Assembly (NCBI GenBank): GCA_028285035.1
Contig: JANQQF010000122.1
Span: 43,259 to 107,258, forward strand
Direction of reading: 5' to 3'
DNA length: 64,000 bases
From: Phycisphaerae bacterium
GTDB lineage: Bacteria; Chloroflexota; Anaerolineae; 4572-78; J111
Of this stretch, positions 44,134 through 51,804 are shown piece after piece. The translations under genes were made by a program, and so were the position numbers. Each line of letters opens with the position of its first letter. The stretch's first letter is position 1. The notes under the pieces were generated by a model. That model had not been told where the DNA came from. It made no database searches and saw nothing but the letters and a program-made list of their open reading frames with translations.

Positions 44134-44598
44134 CTAATGACGACTCGATTGGGGTCGCTTGAACATCAACGCCGTTCGATCAAATTCAATGACAACTTTA
44201 CCGTCTTGATTGCGGCCAATATGACGCATCTGTACGATGCCTTGACTCGGTCTCGATTTCGACTCACGTTTGCTCAAAATCTCGGTTTCGACGTACAAGG
44301 TATCCCCGTGAAAAAGGGGATGGGGATGGACGACTCGCTCATAGCTAAGATTGGCGACAAGGGTCCCTTCTGTCAATTCCGGGACTGTGATACCGGTAGC
44401 CAAGCCTAACGTAAAAATCCCATTGATCAACCGCTGACCAAATTCCGTTTTACTGGCAAAGTCCTTATTCATATGAAGCGGCTGGGTATTCATGGTTAGT
44501 GAGGAAAAGAGAACGTTGTCCATCTCGCTCACTGTTCGGCCCAAACTATGTTTGATAATTTGGCCCACCTCAAGCTCTTCAAAATATTTTCCGGCCAT
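44134..44598 (-). CDS. MaoC family hydratase (mesaconyl-CoA hydratase-like)
   Basis: 154 residues, hot-dog fold. The N-terminus (GKYFEELEVGQIIKHSLGRT) and the motif LTMNTQPLHMNKDFA resemble the MaoC subgroup that includes mesaconyl-CoA/beta-methylmalyl-CoA hydratases. In the usual D-x4-H pair the Asp position is Asn here and His is kept. It precedes the CoA-ester lyase gene by 157 bases on the same strand; hydration and C-C cleavage of a mesaconyl-type CoA ester would be consistent. Confidence 0.85.
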   Translation of the reverse strand: MAGKYFEELEVGQIIKHSLGRTVSEMDNVLFSSLTMNTQPLHMNKDFASKTEFGQRLINGIFTLGLATGITVPELTEGTLVANLSYERVVHPHPLFHGDTLYVETEILSKRESKSRPSQGIVQMRHIGRNQDGKVVIEFDRTALMFKRPQSSRH

Positions 44599-44650
44599 TC
44601 CGCCTCCGCGTTTGCTAGGAAAATTTTGTAACCTAAGCTCGACGTTTGAT

Positions 44651-44768
44651 TCATATCATTTCGAATGGAGCAGAACGCAGTGGAGCGCAGAGAGAAATCT
44701 TCACATTTGTTGCTTAGCAGGCCTACCTACAAGAAGATTTCTCCTCCTTTGTCGTCGAAATGACATAT
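44651..44768. repeat. Inverted repeat of the TCATTTCGA...GAGAAATCT type
   Basis: Outer arms ATATCATTTCGA and TCGAAATGACATAT and inner arms GAGAAATCTTC and GAAGATTTCTC give a large fold-back between two minus-strand genes. Related half-elements occur at 46459-46476 and 63941-63972. Confidence 0.75.
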
Positions 44769-44883
44769 TTGAATATCAAATGGCTAACTATTATTTTTCG
44801 TCGACCTCAGTTTAATAACATTTGGTTACATTTTAGGATTTGACTGTAATGAGACAAATTTTGCAAGGGTGATAAGAATCCAC

Positions 44884-45810
44884 CTATGCTTTTACCGTCG
44901 TCACCAATCGCCCTTCCACAACTTTCACCAACCCACGCTGCAAAAACTCATCCATAATCAGTTGGTATCGTTCCTGATACTTTCCATCAAAGTAAAAATC
45001 AATCTCTGCGTCAAACCATTTCAACTGACGTAAAAAATCAAAAAAATTATCTGATCTGATTTTACCATTATGCATCAGCAAAGTGTTAATAAACATCCTT
45101 TTGAGCATGGCATGGGCAAATTTCTGAGGGTTAGCGAGATGTCGTTGGATTTTGGCCTCGACCTTGGCAATGGAGCCAGCAAAATCGGTAAACGGAGGGC
45201 CATGTCCAGGATAGATGATGGCCACATCTAGAAATTTTAGCCGGTCCAGCGACTCCTTGGCGTGAAACAAAGCGCGACTACCCTCAATACGAATATTGAT
45301 GGCGGGCAGATCATTTTCCCACAAGACATCACCCGTAATGAGCAAACGGTTTGCTTGATGATACAACACAATTCCATCAGACGCGTGCCCTGGCGCATAA
45401 ATCACCTCAAACCTATAGGGGCCAACCTCGATCTGGTCACCATCTTCTAGTGAAATTGTACCATCAAAAAATTCACCCTCTTGATGATAATAGCTCCGCC
45501 AGAGTGACCATTCATCCCGCATATCATTGAAATACTTGCCAATACGATGCACAGCAATGTCACAGCCAGAATGGTCTTGAATGATACGATTACCACCAAT
45601 ATGGTCACAATGACTGTGGGTGTTGATGATCAGTTTGGTTTTGGCCAGATCAACGCCGACGGATGTAATCAATCGTTCGGTTTCGGCAAAATCGGTCAAG
45701 TACCCCGTATCAATCAAAATCGGCTGTTCAGCCCGATAGACAAAATGATTGCCATTGAGAAAGCCCCGTTCAATAAAAAAGAGGTCGGGTAAAATTTCGA
45801 GGGCCACCAC
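44884..45810 (-). CDS. MBL fold metallo-hydrolase
   Basis: 308 residues from a GTG at 45810, three bases after the DinB-family stop. The metal motif is THSHCDHIGG, followed by APGHASDGIVLY and TGDVL, then YPGHGPPF; all beta-lactamase-fold ligands are present. The C-terminal ~100 residues (LANPQKFAHAMLKRM and on) form a helical winged-helix-like extension seen in hydroxyacylglutathione-hydrolase-like MBL proteins such as LACTB2. A hydrolase of thioesters or of RNA ends is possible. Confidence 0.92.
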   Translation of the reverse strand: MVALEILPDLFFIERGFLNGNHFVYRAEQPILIDTGYLTDFAETERLITSVGVDLAKTKLIINTHSHCDHIGGNRIIQDHSGCDIAVHRIGKYFNDMRDEWSLWRSYYHQEGEFFDGTISLEDGDQIEVGPYRFEVIYAPGHASDGIVLYHQANRLLITGDVLWENDLPAINIRIEGSRALFHAKESLDRLKFLDVAIIYPGHGPPFTDFAGSIAKVEAKIQRHLANPQKFAHAMLKRMFINTLLMHNGKIRSDNFFDFLRQLKWFDAEIDFYFDGKYQERYQLIMDEFLQRGLVKVVEGRLVTTVKA

Positions 45811-45813
45811 CCA

Positions 45814-46317
45814 CTATTTCCCCATCTTTTCACTTAACTCAATCACATCATCGATACCCAAGCCATACAGTTGCGGTGGCTTCGTTTCCATCAAGGTTAG
45901 ATACATGGCCAACTGGCTGCGGTGATGAATTTCGTGCTCAACCATCGCCATCAAAAACCGCCAAGCTTTAACTTTTGGGCCATCAAGTGACGGGCGCGGC
46001 ACCACTAAGCCCCCATCATCCATGCGCTCCAACCGTCCCATCGCTTCAGTGTGACATTGTTCCAGATAAACTTTCAAATCGGCCAAGCTCTGACCCAAGG
46101 CAGGTTCGTGCCCGCCATAGTTCCAGTGCCCTTCGGTGACCACCCCAACAAACATTTTTTCTGTCGAGCCTAAATGCCGCAACAAATCGCCAACCGTGAA
46201 CTCATTCTCATTCGGTGCCCAATCAACGTGATCCGCTGGAATGACCTCGATAAAGTTCATGGTCCGCCGTCGGATACCATCAAAATATTTGATAAAGTTT
46301 CTAACGCTAGTTATCAT
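45814..46317 (-). CDS. DinB family protein
   Basis: From ATG 46317 (AAGGAG six bases upstream; a TTG start six codons earlier is less likely). 167 residues with the four-helix DinB/YfiT fold. The conserved metal-binding His residues are in LLRHLGSTEK and MVEHEIHHRSQLAMYL. Relatives are thiol-dependent transferases or hydrolases of unknown substrate. It forms a tight pair with the MBL-fold gene. Confidence 0.9.
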   Translation of the reverse strand: MITSVRNFIKYFDGIRRRTMNFIEVIPADHVDWAPNENEFTVGDLLRHLGSTEKMFVGVVTEGHWNYGGHEPALGQSLADLKVYLEQCHTEAMGRLERMDDGGLVVPRPSLDGPKVKAWRFLMAMVEHEIHHRSQLAMYLTLMETKPPQLYGLGIDDVIELSEKMGK

Positions 46318-46351
46318 TTTGTACTCCTTATCCAATCAGGTCATCAACTGA

Positions 46352-46407
46352 TGTCAAAACTGAGTTTTGACACCCAATTGGGTTACGAAACTAGAGTTTC
46401 GTAACCC
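46352..46407. repeat. Three adjoining perfect palindromes
   Basis: 46352-46372 (TGTCAAAACT/AGTTTTGACA around G), 46373-46382 (CCCAATTGGG), and 46380-46407 with 13-base arms GGGTTACGAAACT/AGTTTCGTAACCC. They lie 35 bases upstream of the DinB-gene start and 75 bases past the thioesterase stop. Either an operator cluster or a dispersed palindromic element. Confidence 0.8.
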
Positions 46408-46481
46408 GTCCCAATACAGAATTTTCAACAGAGGGCTTTCTCCGTAAGTGTAAGCGACGTCGAAATGACATATTCCACAGA

Positions 46482-46922
46482 TCACATCCCTCGAAATTCA
46501 GTCGGCAACGGCTGCTTCGTGGGCATAAATTGCCCGCTCCCCCGACCCACTTCCTGGCCCGCCTCATCATAGACAACCGACTCGGCGATGAGCAAGCGGC
46601 GGGATTGATGAACAGCTGTCCCGACGGCTCGTATTTCACCCGCAAAAACCGGCCGCATAAAGTAGATGTTGAAGGTTGAGGTCACTAGAAACACATCTTC
46701 GATGAGCGAGGCTGCTGCGAAGTAGGCAGAGTCATCCATCATCTTGAAAAAGACCGCGCCGTGCGCCGAGCCACCGGTATGAAACATTTTGGGCTGCACC
46801 GTTATCACAACCTCGGCCTGCCCCGCCTCAATTTTGATCGTCGGCTCAAAATATTGGTTGAAGGGCGCAGCCAGATACATCTGCTCCAACTTACGAAAGT
46901 GGGTCTCAGTTGATGAACTCAC
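46482..46922 (-). CDS. PaaI-like acyl-CoA thioesterase
   Basis: 146 residues, hot-dog fold. The PaaI pattern is visible as FHTGGSAHGAVFFKMMDDSAYFAA (catalytic Asp in MMDD) and STFNIYFMRPVFAGEIRAVG. It likely hydrolyses hydroxyphenylacetyl- or short acyl-CoA. The GTG start overlaps the stop of the enoyl-CoA hydratase by one base (TAGTG), so the two are translated together. Confidence 0.9.
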   Translation of the reverse strand: MSSSTETHFRKLEQMYLAAPFNQYFEPTIKIEAGQAEVVITVQPKMFHTGGSAHGAVFFKMMDDSAYFAAASLIEDVFLVTSTFNIYFMRPVFAGEIRAVGTAVHQSRRLLIAESVVYDEAGQEVGRGSGQFMPTKQPLPTEFRGM

Positions 46923-47722
46923 TACGCGCCTTTGTACTCGGGTTTCCGTTTGTTCAAGAAAGCGTCAATCCCTTCCTGTGCATCCGTAGTCTTCGAAATA
47001 TCGGAAATAGCCCGAGCCTCAAGCTCCATCTGCGTTTCAAGTGACTCATTCCAGGAGGAGTGTAATAATCGTTTGGTCGCGCCAAAGGCCAAAGTTGGCC
47101 CTGCTGCCAATTTCTTCGCTGTCTCCATCGCCTCGTGCAACAACTCATCTTCTGGCACCACACGATTGATGACACCCCACTCCATCGCCTCTTTAGCCGT
47201 CAAACGACGGTTGGTTAAAGCCAACTCCATCGCTCGACGGAAGCCGACCAGTCGGGGTAAATAGTAGGTTGAGGAGCCATCGGGGGTCAGGCCAGACGCC
47301 GTGTAGGCCAACACAAAACGTGATGTCTCGGCCGCATAGACCAAATCGCAGGCACAAACGATGCTCATCCCTGCACCACCTGCAATGCCGTGCACCGCTC
47401 CAATCAGCGGAGCGTCCATGCGAGCAAAGCGGGACATCGCCGCGTGAAAGTAGACAGTCAATTCCTTGAGATTTGAACCCAAATCCTCACCGTGCGAGGC
47501 AAATTCCTTCAAATCACCGCCCGCACAAAAAATCTTGCCCGTGCTCGACAACAAGACCGCCCGCACATCCGGGTTCTCATCACAGAAAATCGAAACCTTG
47601 AACAAGTCTACCCCCATCTGACCATTGAGCGCATTGGCGGCATCAGGCCGATTGATGGTAATGTGGGCCACATTGTCCTTTATATTCACCAGTAATGTTT
47701 CGTATTCAAGCGCCTTATTCAT
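46922..47722 (-). CDS. Enoyl-CoA hydratase/isomerase family protein
   Basis: 266 residues of crotonase fold. Seen: VAHITINRPDAANALN, the oxyanion strand FCAGGDLKEF, and GAVHGIAGGAGMSIVCACDLV. In the second active-site region the usual Glu pair is replaced by LTPDGSSTYYLPRLVG, the Asp form found in PaaG-like isomerases. It may therefore be a 2-(1,2-epoxyphenyl)acetyl-CoA or 2,3-enoyl isomerase rather than a plain hydratase. It is co-translated with the PaaI-like thioesterase, which fits an aromatic or fatty acyl-CoA pathway. Confidence 0.9.
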   Translation of the reverse strand: MNKALEYETLLVNIKDNVAHITINRPDAANALNGQMGVDLFKVSIFCDENPDVRAVLLSSTGKIFCAGGDLKEFASHGEDLGSNLKELTVYFHAAMSRFARMDAPLIGAVHGIAGGAGMSIVCACDLVYAAETSRFVLAYTASGLTPDGSSTYYLPRLVGFRRAMELALTNRRLTAKEAMEWGVINRVVPEDELLHEAMETAKKLAAGPTLAFGATKRLLHSSWNESLETQMELEARAISDISKTTDAQEGIDAFLNKRKPEYKGA

Positions 47723-47768
47723 TGTTCCTCCGTTGATTATTTAGCTTAATCAGCTTTATGAAAGCGAC

Positions 47769-47793
47769 AATCTCTCTTGGATCTAGAGAGATT
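47769..47793. terminator. Hairpin between alpha/beta hydrolase and enoyl-CoA hydratase genes
   Basis: Perfect arms AATCTCTC (47769-47776) and GAGAGATT (47786-47793) with a nine-base loop, about 30 bases past the hydrolase stop. No T tract follows on the minus strand, so termination is uncertain. Confidence 0.4.
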
Positions 47794-47822
47794 AGGAGAT
47801 CAAATTTTTTATCAAGCACAGG

Positions 47823-48722
47823 TTATCGTCCAAACGCTTCTTGAAAAAAGTTAACTACGTTCTCTCTATAGTCATTGGCTTGATCCACTGGATAGCCATG
47901 TCCCAGGTTCTTAATGATCCATAGGGTTTTAGGTTCTTGAGCCACATGATACATCTGGTGTGCGTGGCTTACAGGAAATAACGGATCATCTTCGCCATGA
48001 ATAATTAACACAGGTCGAGCCCGCATTGTCGCTAAAGCGTCTTTAGAACTTACCTGCTCTACACTTAGCCCCAATTCTTTTTCTGCCGCATTGACCAATA
48101 ATGGGGCAAAGGGCCAGCTTGGCAAGCCCGTGTGTTGACGAAAACTATCTCGAACAGCATCATTTAAGCTACTAAAGCTACTTTGTACAATTAAAGCTTG
48201 TATTCGTTCATCCAATGCTGTAGCTCTTACAACGGCTGATCCACCCAATGAATAGCCTATTACACCAACTTGCTCAATTTCTGGTCGAGCTATCAAATAG
48301 TCAACACCTGCAATTACATCTAATGCTTCATAATATCCATACGATTGCATTTCCCCTTCACTCAAGCCATGCCCCCGCAAGTCAAGGGTTAAAACATGAT
48401 ATCCTACTTCTGAAAGTATTGCCGCCGCAGGTAAAACCGCCTGTTTATTAGCCCAAATTCCATGAACCACAATGACGGCTTGTGAATTGGTCCCAGGTAT
48501 ATACCAAGCTGAGATATCAAGACCATCCGATGTCTTTAATGTTACATCTTCATACGATAGGCCAATATCTTGGGGCGTACCTGTGATAGGCCATCCCCCG
48601 GCTTGGGTTAGAGCTTTGGCATAATAATCTACCACATAACCTCCAACTAAAATCAAAATTATGACAACTGGGAGGGATACAAACAGTATTTGTTTACCCC
48701 AGCCACGAAAAACTCTTTTCAT
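47823..48722 (-). CDS. Membrane-anchored alpha/beta hydrolase
   Basis: 299 residues. An N-terminal membrane anchor (about 11-30, ILFVSLPVVIILILVGGYVV) is followed by an alpha/beta hydrolase domain with nucleophile Ser158 in GYSLGG, Asp in HGEDDPLFP (about 246) and His in LGHGYP (about 274). VVHGIWANK forms the oxyanion loop. It resembles the BAAT/BEM46 branch of serine hydrolases. Its start lies 24 bases after the stop of the haloalkane dehalogenase gene, so it may be in the same transcript. Confidence 0.9.
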   Translation of the reverse strand: MKRVFRGWGKQILFVSLPVVIILILVGGYVVDYYAKALTQAGGWPITGTPQDIGLSYEDVTLKTSDGLDISAWYIPGTNSQAVIVVHGIWANKQAVLPAAAILSEVGYHVLTLDLRGHGLSEGEMQSYGYYEALDVIAGVDYLIARPEIEQVGVIGYSLGGSAVVRATALDERIQALIVQSSFSSLNDAVRDSFRQHTGLPSWPFAPLLVNAAEKELGLSVEQVSSKDALATMRARPVLIIHGEDDPLFPVSHAHQMYHVAQEPKTLWIIKNLGHGYPVDQANDYRENVVNFFQEAFGR

Positions 48723-48746
48723 TCACGATCCACAATTCACAATTAT

Positions 48747-49637
48747 TTAGCTTCTTATTTTCTTCACAAATGCCGCAACCGCCTCACCAATTTCATTGGG
48801 TGAGTCCTCTTGAATAAAGTGCGTGCCTTTAACCGTAATTTCTTCTTGGTTGGACCAAGTGCGGCAGAAGTCCCGCTGCGGCCCTTTCAAGATGACGCCA
48901 GGGTCGGCATTGATAAAAAGTTTGGGCATGTCATTGGAGGCAAACCACTGGGCATAGGCATCCACGATGGCGTGGACATCAGTGGGTTCACCTGCGATGG
49001 GGATTTCACGAGGCCAGGTCAAGGTCGGACGACGGCATTCACCTTCTTCAAAATAGGGCTGGCGATAGACATTCATCTCGGCTTCCGTCAGGTCACGGAT
49101 GATACTGTTGGGTAAAACTCGCTCGATAAAGAAGTTTCGTTCGAGAACCAGTTCCTCTCCCTTTGGCGAGCGAAAGGCCTGGAAGATACCACGTGCTTCT
49201 TCTGGCCACTCTTCCCAAGTCACGGGCCGAACAATTGACTCCATATAGACCACGCCTTGTACCCGACTATCATCTCGGTTTTGATAAGCCCAGTTGAAGC
49301 CAAGAGCCGAGCCCCAATCGTGAATAACCAGCACCACATTCTCAGTGATCCCAACCGCCTCAAACCAAGCCTCCAGGTAACGATAGTGGTCTACAAAGCG
49401 ATACGATCCCGCCGGATTTTCCCCCGATTGCCCCATCCCCACCAAATCAGGGGCCAGACAGCGGCCCAGCCCCTCGCAGTGTGGGATGATGTTACGCCAG
49501 AGATAGGATGAGGTGGGGTTGCCGTGCAAAAAGACAATCGGGGCACCTTCGCCCACATCTACATACGCCATTTCTGTGTCCAACACCGCAACACGTTTGC
49601 GTTCGTAATGATCTTCTGCCGAGATCTGTGCGCTCAT
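48747..49637 (-). CDS. dhaA: Haloalkane dehalogenase (HLD-II, DhaA/LinB-like)
   Basis: 296 residues, the normal length for this family. The catalytic pentad can be read: nucleophile Asp107 and halide-binding Trp108 in VIHDWGSALGF, Asn40 in HGNPTSSYLWRN, catalytic acid Glu133 in YMESIVRP, and His273 in GTHFIQEDSPNEIG. The Asn/Trp halide pair and Glu after strand 6 define subfamily II (DhaA, LinB). The enzyme hydrolyses haloalkanes to alcohol and halide in the cytoplasm. Epoxide hydrolases and fluoroacetate dehalogenases are excluded by the Asn-Trp pair. It is next to another alpha/beta hydrolase in an acyl-CoA catabolic region. Confidence 0.92.
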   Translation of the reverse strand: MSAQISAEDHYERKRVAVLDTEMAYVDVGEGAPIVFLHGNPTSSYLWRNIIPHCEGLGRCLAPDLVGMGQSGENPAGSYRFVDHYRYLEAWFEAVGITENVVLVIHDWGSALGFNWAYQNRDDSRVQGVVYMESIVRPVTWEEWPEEARGIFQAFRSPKGEELVLERNFFIERVLPNSIIRDLTEAEMNVYRQPYFEEGECRRPTLTWPREIPIAGEPTDVHAIVDAYAQWFASNDMPKLFINADPGVILKGPQRDFCRTWSNQEEITVKGTHFIQEDSPNEIGEAVAAFVKKIRS

Positions 49638-49700
49638 TGTTTTCTCCTTTGAAAGATGTGATTGGTCGCCGAGATTGGAAATCTCGGCGACCAGATAATG

Positions 49701-50144
49701 TTACAAATTTTCAATCAACAGCTTATTTAAAGCCGCCCGAATCGAGTCTGGGATCGGCGTGGGACGTTGATCTTGCCTATTGACAAAAACGTGAACAAAG
49801 TAGCCAACGGCGGCAACGTCTAGGTCGCCCTGCCGAAAGAGGCCAATTTCATACCGCACACTGGAATTGCCCAATTTGGCAACGCGCAGGCCCGCCTCAA
49901 CCACATCTGGAAACTGAATGCCCTTATAAAATTGGCAATGATTTTCCACCACAAAGCCAACCACCTGATCCTCGTGTGGATGCAAGCCGCCCACTTTCAT
50001 CAAATAATCCCCCACCACTGTATCAAAGTAGACGTGATACAAGGCATTGTTCATATGCCCATAAATGTCATTGTCAATCCAACGGGTAGGAATGGTTAGA
50101 AAGTGGGGAAAGTTATCTCGGGTTTCGTTTTTGTCGTTTGGCAT
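49701..50144 (-). CDS. 4-hydroxybenzoyl-CoA thioesterase-like hot-dog protein
   Basis: 147 residues with the YbgC/4HBT pattern: TRWIDNDIYGHMNNALYHVYFDTV, including the D-x-x-GHMNN active-site stretch. It likely hydrolyses aryl- or short acyl-CoA. The gene lies 63 bases upstream of the haloalkane dehalogenase gene and nine bases downstream of the small gene at 50154. Confidence 0.92.
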   Translation of the reverse strand: MPNDKNETRDNFPHFLTIPTRWIDNDIYGHMNNALYHVYFDTVVGDYLMKVGGLHPHEDQVVGFVVENHCQFYKGIQFPDVVEAGLRVAKLGNSSVRYEIGLFRQGDLDVAAVGYFVHVFVNRQDQRPTPIPDSIRAALNKLLIENL

Positions 50145-50153
50145 AGTGCTCCA

Positions 50154-50543
50154 TTATTTTGGCAGATGGGTCGTTGGGTCAATCTGGCCTATAAATTGAT
50201 CACCAACATAGTGGGCAACAACCGCTATTTCGCCTTGGATGTTTTTGTTAAATTGAGCTAATTCTTCAGCGGGCACCCACAATTCTTCGTGCTGGCTACC
50301 ACCCACCACCTTCACCTCAAATTGGGACACGTATTCATCATCAACTGTAAATTCTGTGACAAAGCCAACATAATCCGAAACCTCATCCTGAGTATTCCAA
50401 TCACGAGCAATTTGGGCGGCATAGTCAAAATTGAGCACAGGATAGAAAATAGGTTGGTGGGATAGCCGTGGTGGAAACGCTTGAAAACCGGCATCAATAA
50501 TCAATTGTAATTCTTTTAGGCCAACAGGGCGGTATAAAATCAT
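50154..50543 (-). CDS. Conserved small protein of unknown function
   Basis: 129 residues, soluble, opening with MILYRPVGLKELQLIIDAGF, then QAFPPRLSHQPIFYPVLN, and closing with ELWVPAEELAQFNKNIQG. I recall this as a conserved family sometimes annotated ADP-ribosylation/crystallin J1, but I see no ADP-ribosyl hydrolase motif and do not support that function. It is followed nine bases on by the thioesterase gene. Confidence 0.8.
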   Translation of the reverse strand: MILYRPVGLKELQLIIDAGFQAFPPRLSHQPIFYPVLNFDYAAQIARDWNTQDEVSDYVGFVTEFTVDDEYVSQFEVKVVGGSQHEELWVPAEELAQFNKNIQGEIAVVAHYVGDQFIGQIDPTTHLPK

Positions 50544-50677
50544 CGCTTTTCTCGAAATTTACGATTTTAGACGATTGAAGTGGTAAACATTGATTTCTCC
50601 CGCAATATTTATATCGCCACTTTACACCTTCAGACTTTTTGTTATACTACAGCGCATATCTACCGAGGTACAAATCA

Positions 50678-51268
50678 ATGTCTTATACAATTGTCAATGA
50701 TGAAAATGAACGAATTTCCTGGTTAGCCTTCCCCGCAGAAGACGCCCTTGATGATGATTTGAAAAAGCTGTTTGGTAAGGCTCGTGAAAAGCTGGGCTTT
50801 GTACCAAATGTCTTTGTAGCATACGTCGCTCGACCTGAGCACTTTCGCCGTTGGTTTGCCCATTTTCGAGAGATCATGACCGGTGAATCGGAGCTGACCT
50901 TGGCCGAACGAGAGATGATTTCAGTGGTCGTTTCGGCGGAAAATCGTTGCATTTACTGCCTCGCCAGCCACGGTGCCGAATTACGTCAGCTCTTGGAAGA
51001 CGCAGTCCTCGGTGATCGCATCCTGTTTGATTATCGTCGGGCCGGATTGAATGCCCGCACCGTCGCAATGCTCGATTATGCTGTTAAAATCACCATCGCC
51101 CCTGCCGAATGTGAGGAGGATGATGTCAACTTGGTCCGCAGTCACGGCTTCTCGGATGAGGCCATATTCGACATTGTCGAAATTGCGGCGATGTTCAATA
51201 TGACCAATCGTCTCGCCTCTGCCACCGGGATGCTTCCCAATCGGGAGTACCATTCCTTGGGCCGATAA
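50678..51268 (+). CDS. Peroxidase-related protein (AhpD/carboxymuconolactone decarboxylase fold)
   Basis: I place the start at ATG 50678 (MSYTIVNDENERISWLAF, GAGG upstream); a frame start 13 codons earlier lacks a ribosome site. 196 residues. The redox motif is CIYCLASH, the CxxC-x3-His of AhpD-like enzymes, in a helical fold with LTLAEREMISVVVSAEN before it. It belongs to the uncharacterised peroxidase-related family. It is the only plus-strand gene in the 41-64 kb stretch and converges with the biotin carrier gene. Confidence 0.9.
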   Translation: MSYTIVNDENERISWLAFPAEDALDDDLKKLFGKAREKLGFVPNVFVAYVARPEHFRRWFAHFREIMTGESELTLAEREMISVVVSAENRCIYCLASHGAELRQLLEDAVLGDRILFDYRRAGLNARTVAMLDYAVKITIAPAECEEDDVNLVRSHGFSDEAIFDIVEIAAMFNMTNRLASATGMLPNREYHSLGR

Positions 51269-51278
51269 TGAAGAGGCG

Positions 51279-51788
51279 TTAAGTCGCTTCGACTTCCACC
51301 AAGACCTGCCCACGCTCAACCACTTGCCCGATGGTACAATGAACGGCCTTCACCACCCCATCATGTGGCGCAGCGATACGGATTTCCATTTTCATCGCCT
51401 CAAGCAACACTAATGTTTGCCCACGCTCGACGACGTCATCGGGGGCAGCCAGCACATCAAGCACTTGACCGGGCATCGTGGCTTGGAGATTACCCTGACC
51501 ACCGCCTGCCCCGCCTCCAGCAATCGCTCGTCGGGCTTGACGTCGCGATAATCGCTCCAGCTGCCAAGTATGTCCAGTGAGATTGACGTAGCGATCATTT
51601 TTTTGCGTGATTACGTTTGCTTGCTGCCGAAGCCCATCAATCGTCAAATCGAGCAACCCCGAGGCCAACATCGAGGCGGTTACCTCATAGCTATTTTCGC
51701 CGACAGTAACGCGATACACCTCGCCATCCAGCTCAACCGTAACCTGCTTGATTTCATTGTTGATTTGGTAATGATATTCTTGTTTCAT
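51279..51788 (-). CDS. Biotin carboxyl carrier protein of an acyl-CoA carboxylase
   Basis: 169 residues. The C-terminal biotinyl domain (about 100-169) ends in the standard barwise fold with EAMKM, the biotin being carried on Lys133. A Gly-rich hinge (AGGGAGGGQG, 90-99) allows swinging, and the N-terminal ~85 residues match the linker domain found between carboxylase and carrier parts in fused alpha subunits. It follows the biotin carboxylase gene by 16 bases, so it is a split-off C-terminus of a normal alpha subunit. Confidence 0.95.
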   Translation of the reverse strand: MKQEYHYQINNEIKQVTVELDGEVYRVTVGENSYEVTASMLASGLLDLTIDGLRQQANVITQKNDRYVNLTGHTWQLERLSRRQARRAIAGGGAGGGQGNLQATMPGQVLDVLAAPDDVVERGQTLVLLEAMKMEIRIAAPHDGVVKAVHCTIGQVVERGQVLVEVEAT

Positions 51789-51804
51789 CTTATTTGTACG
51801 TATA

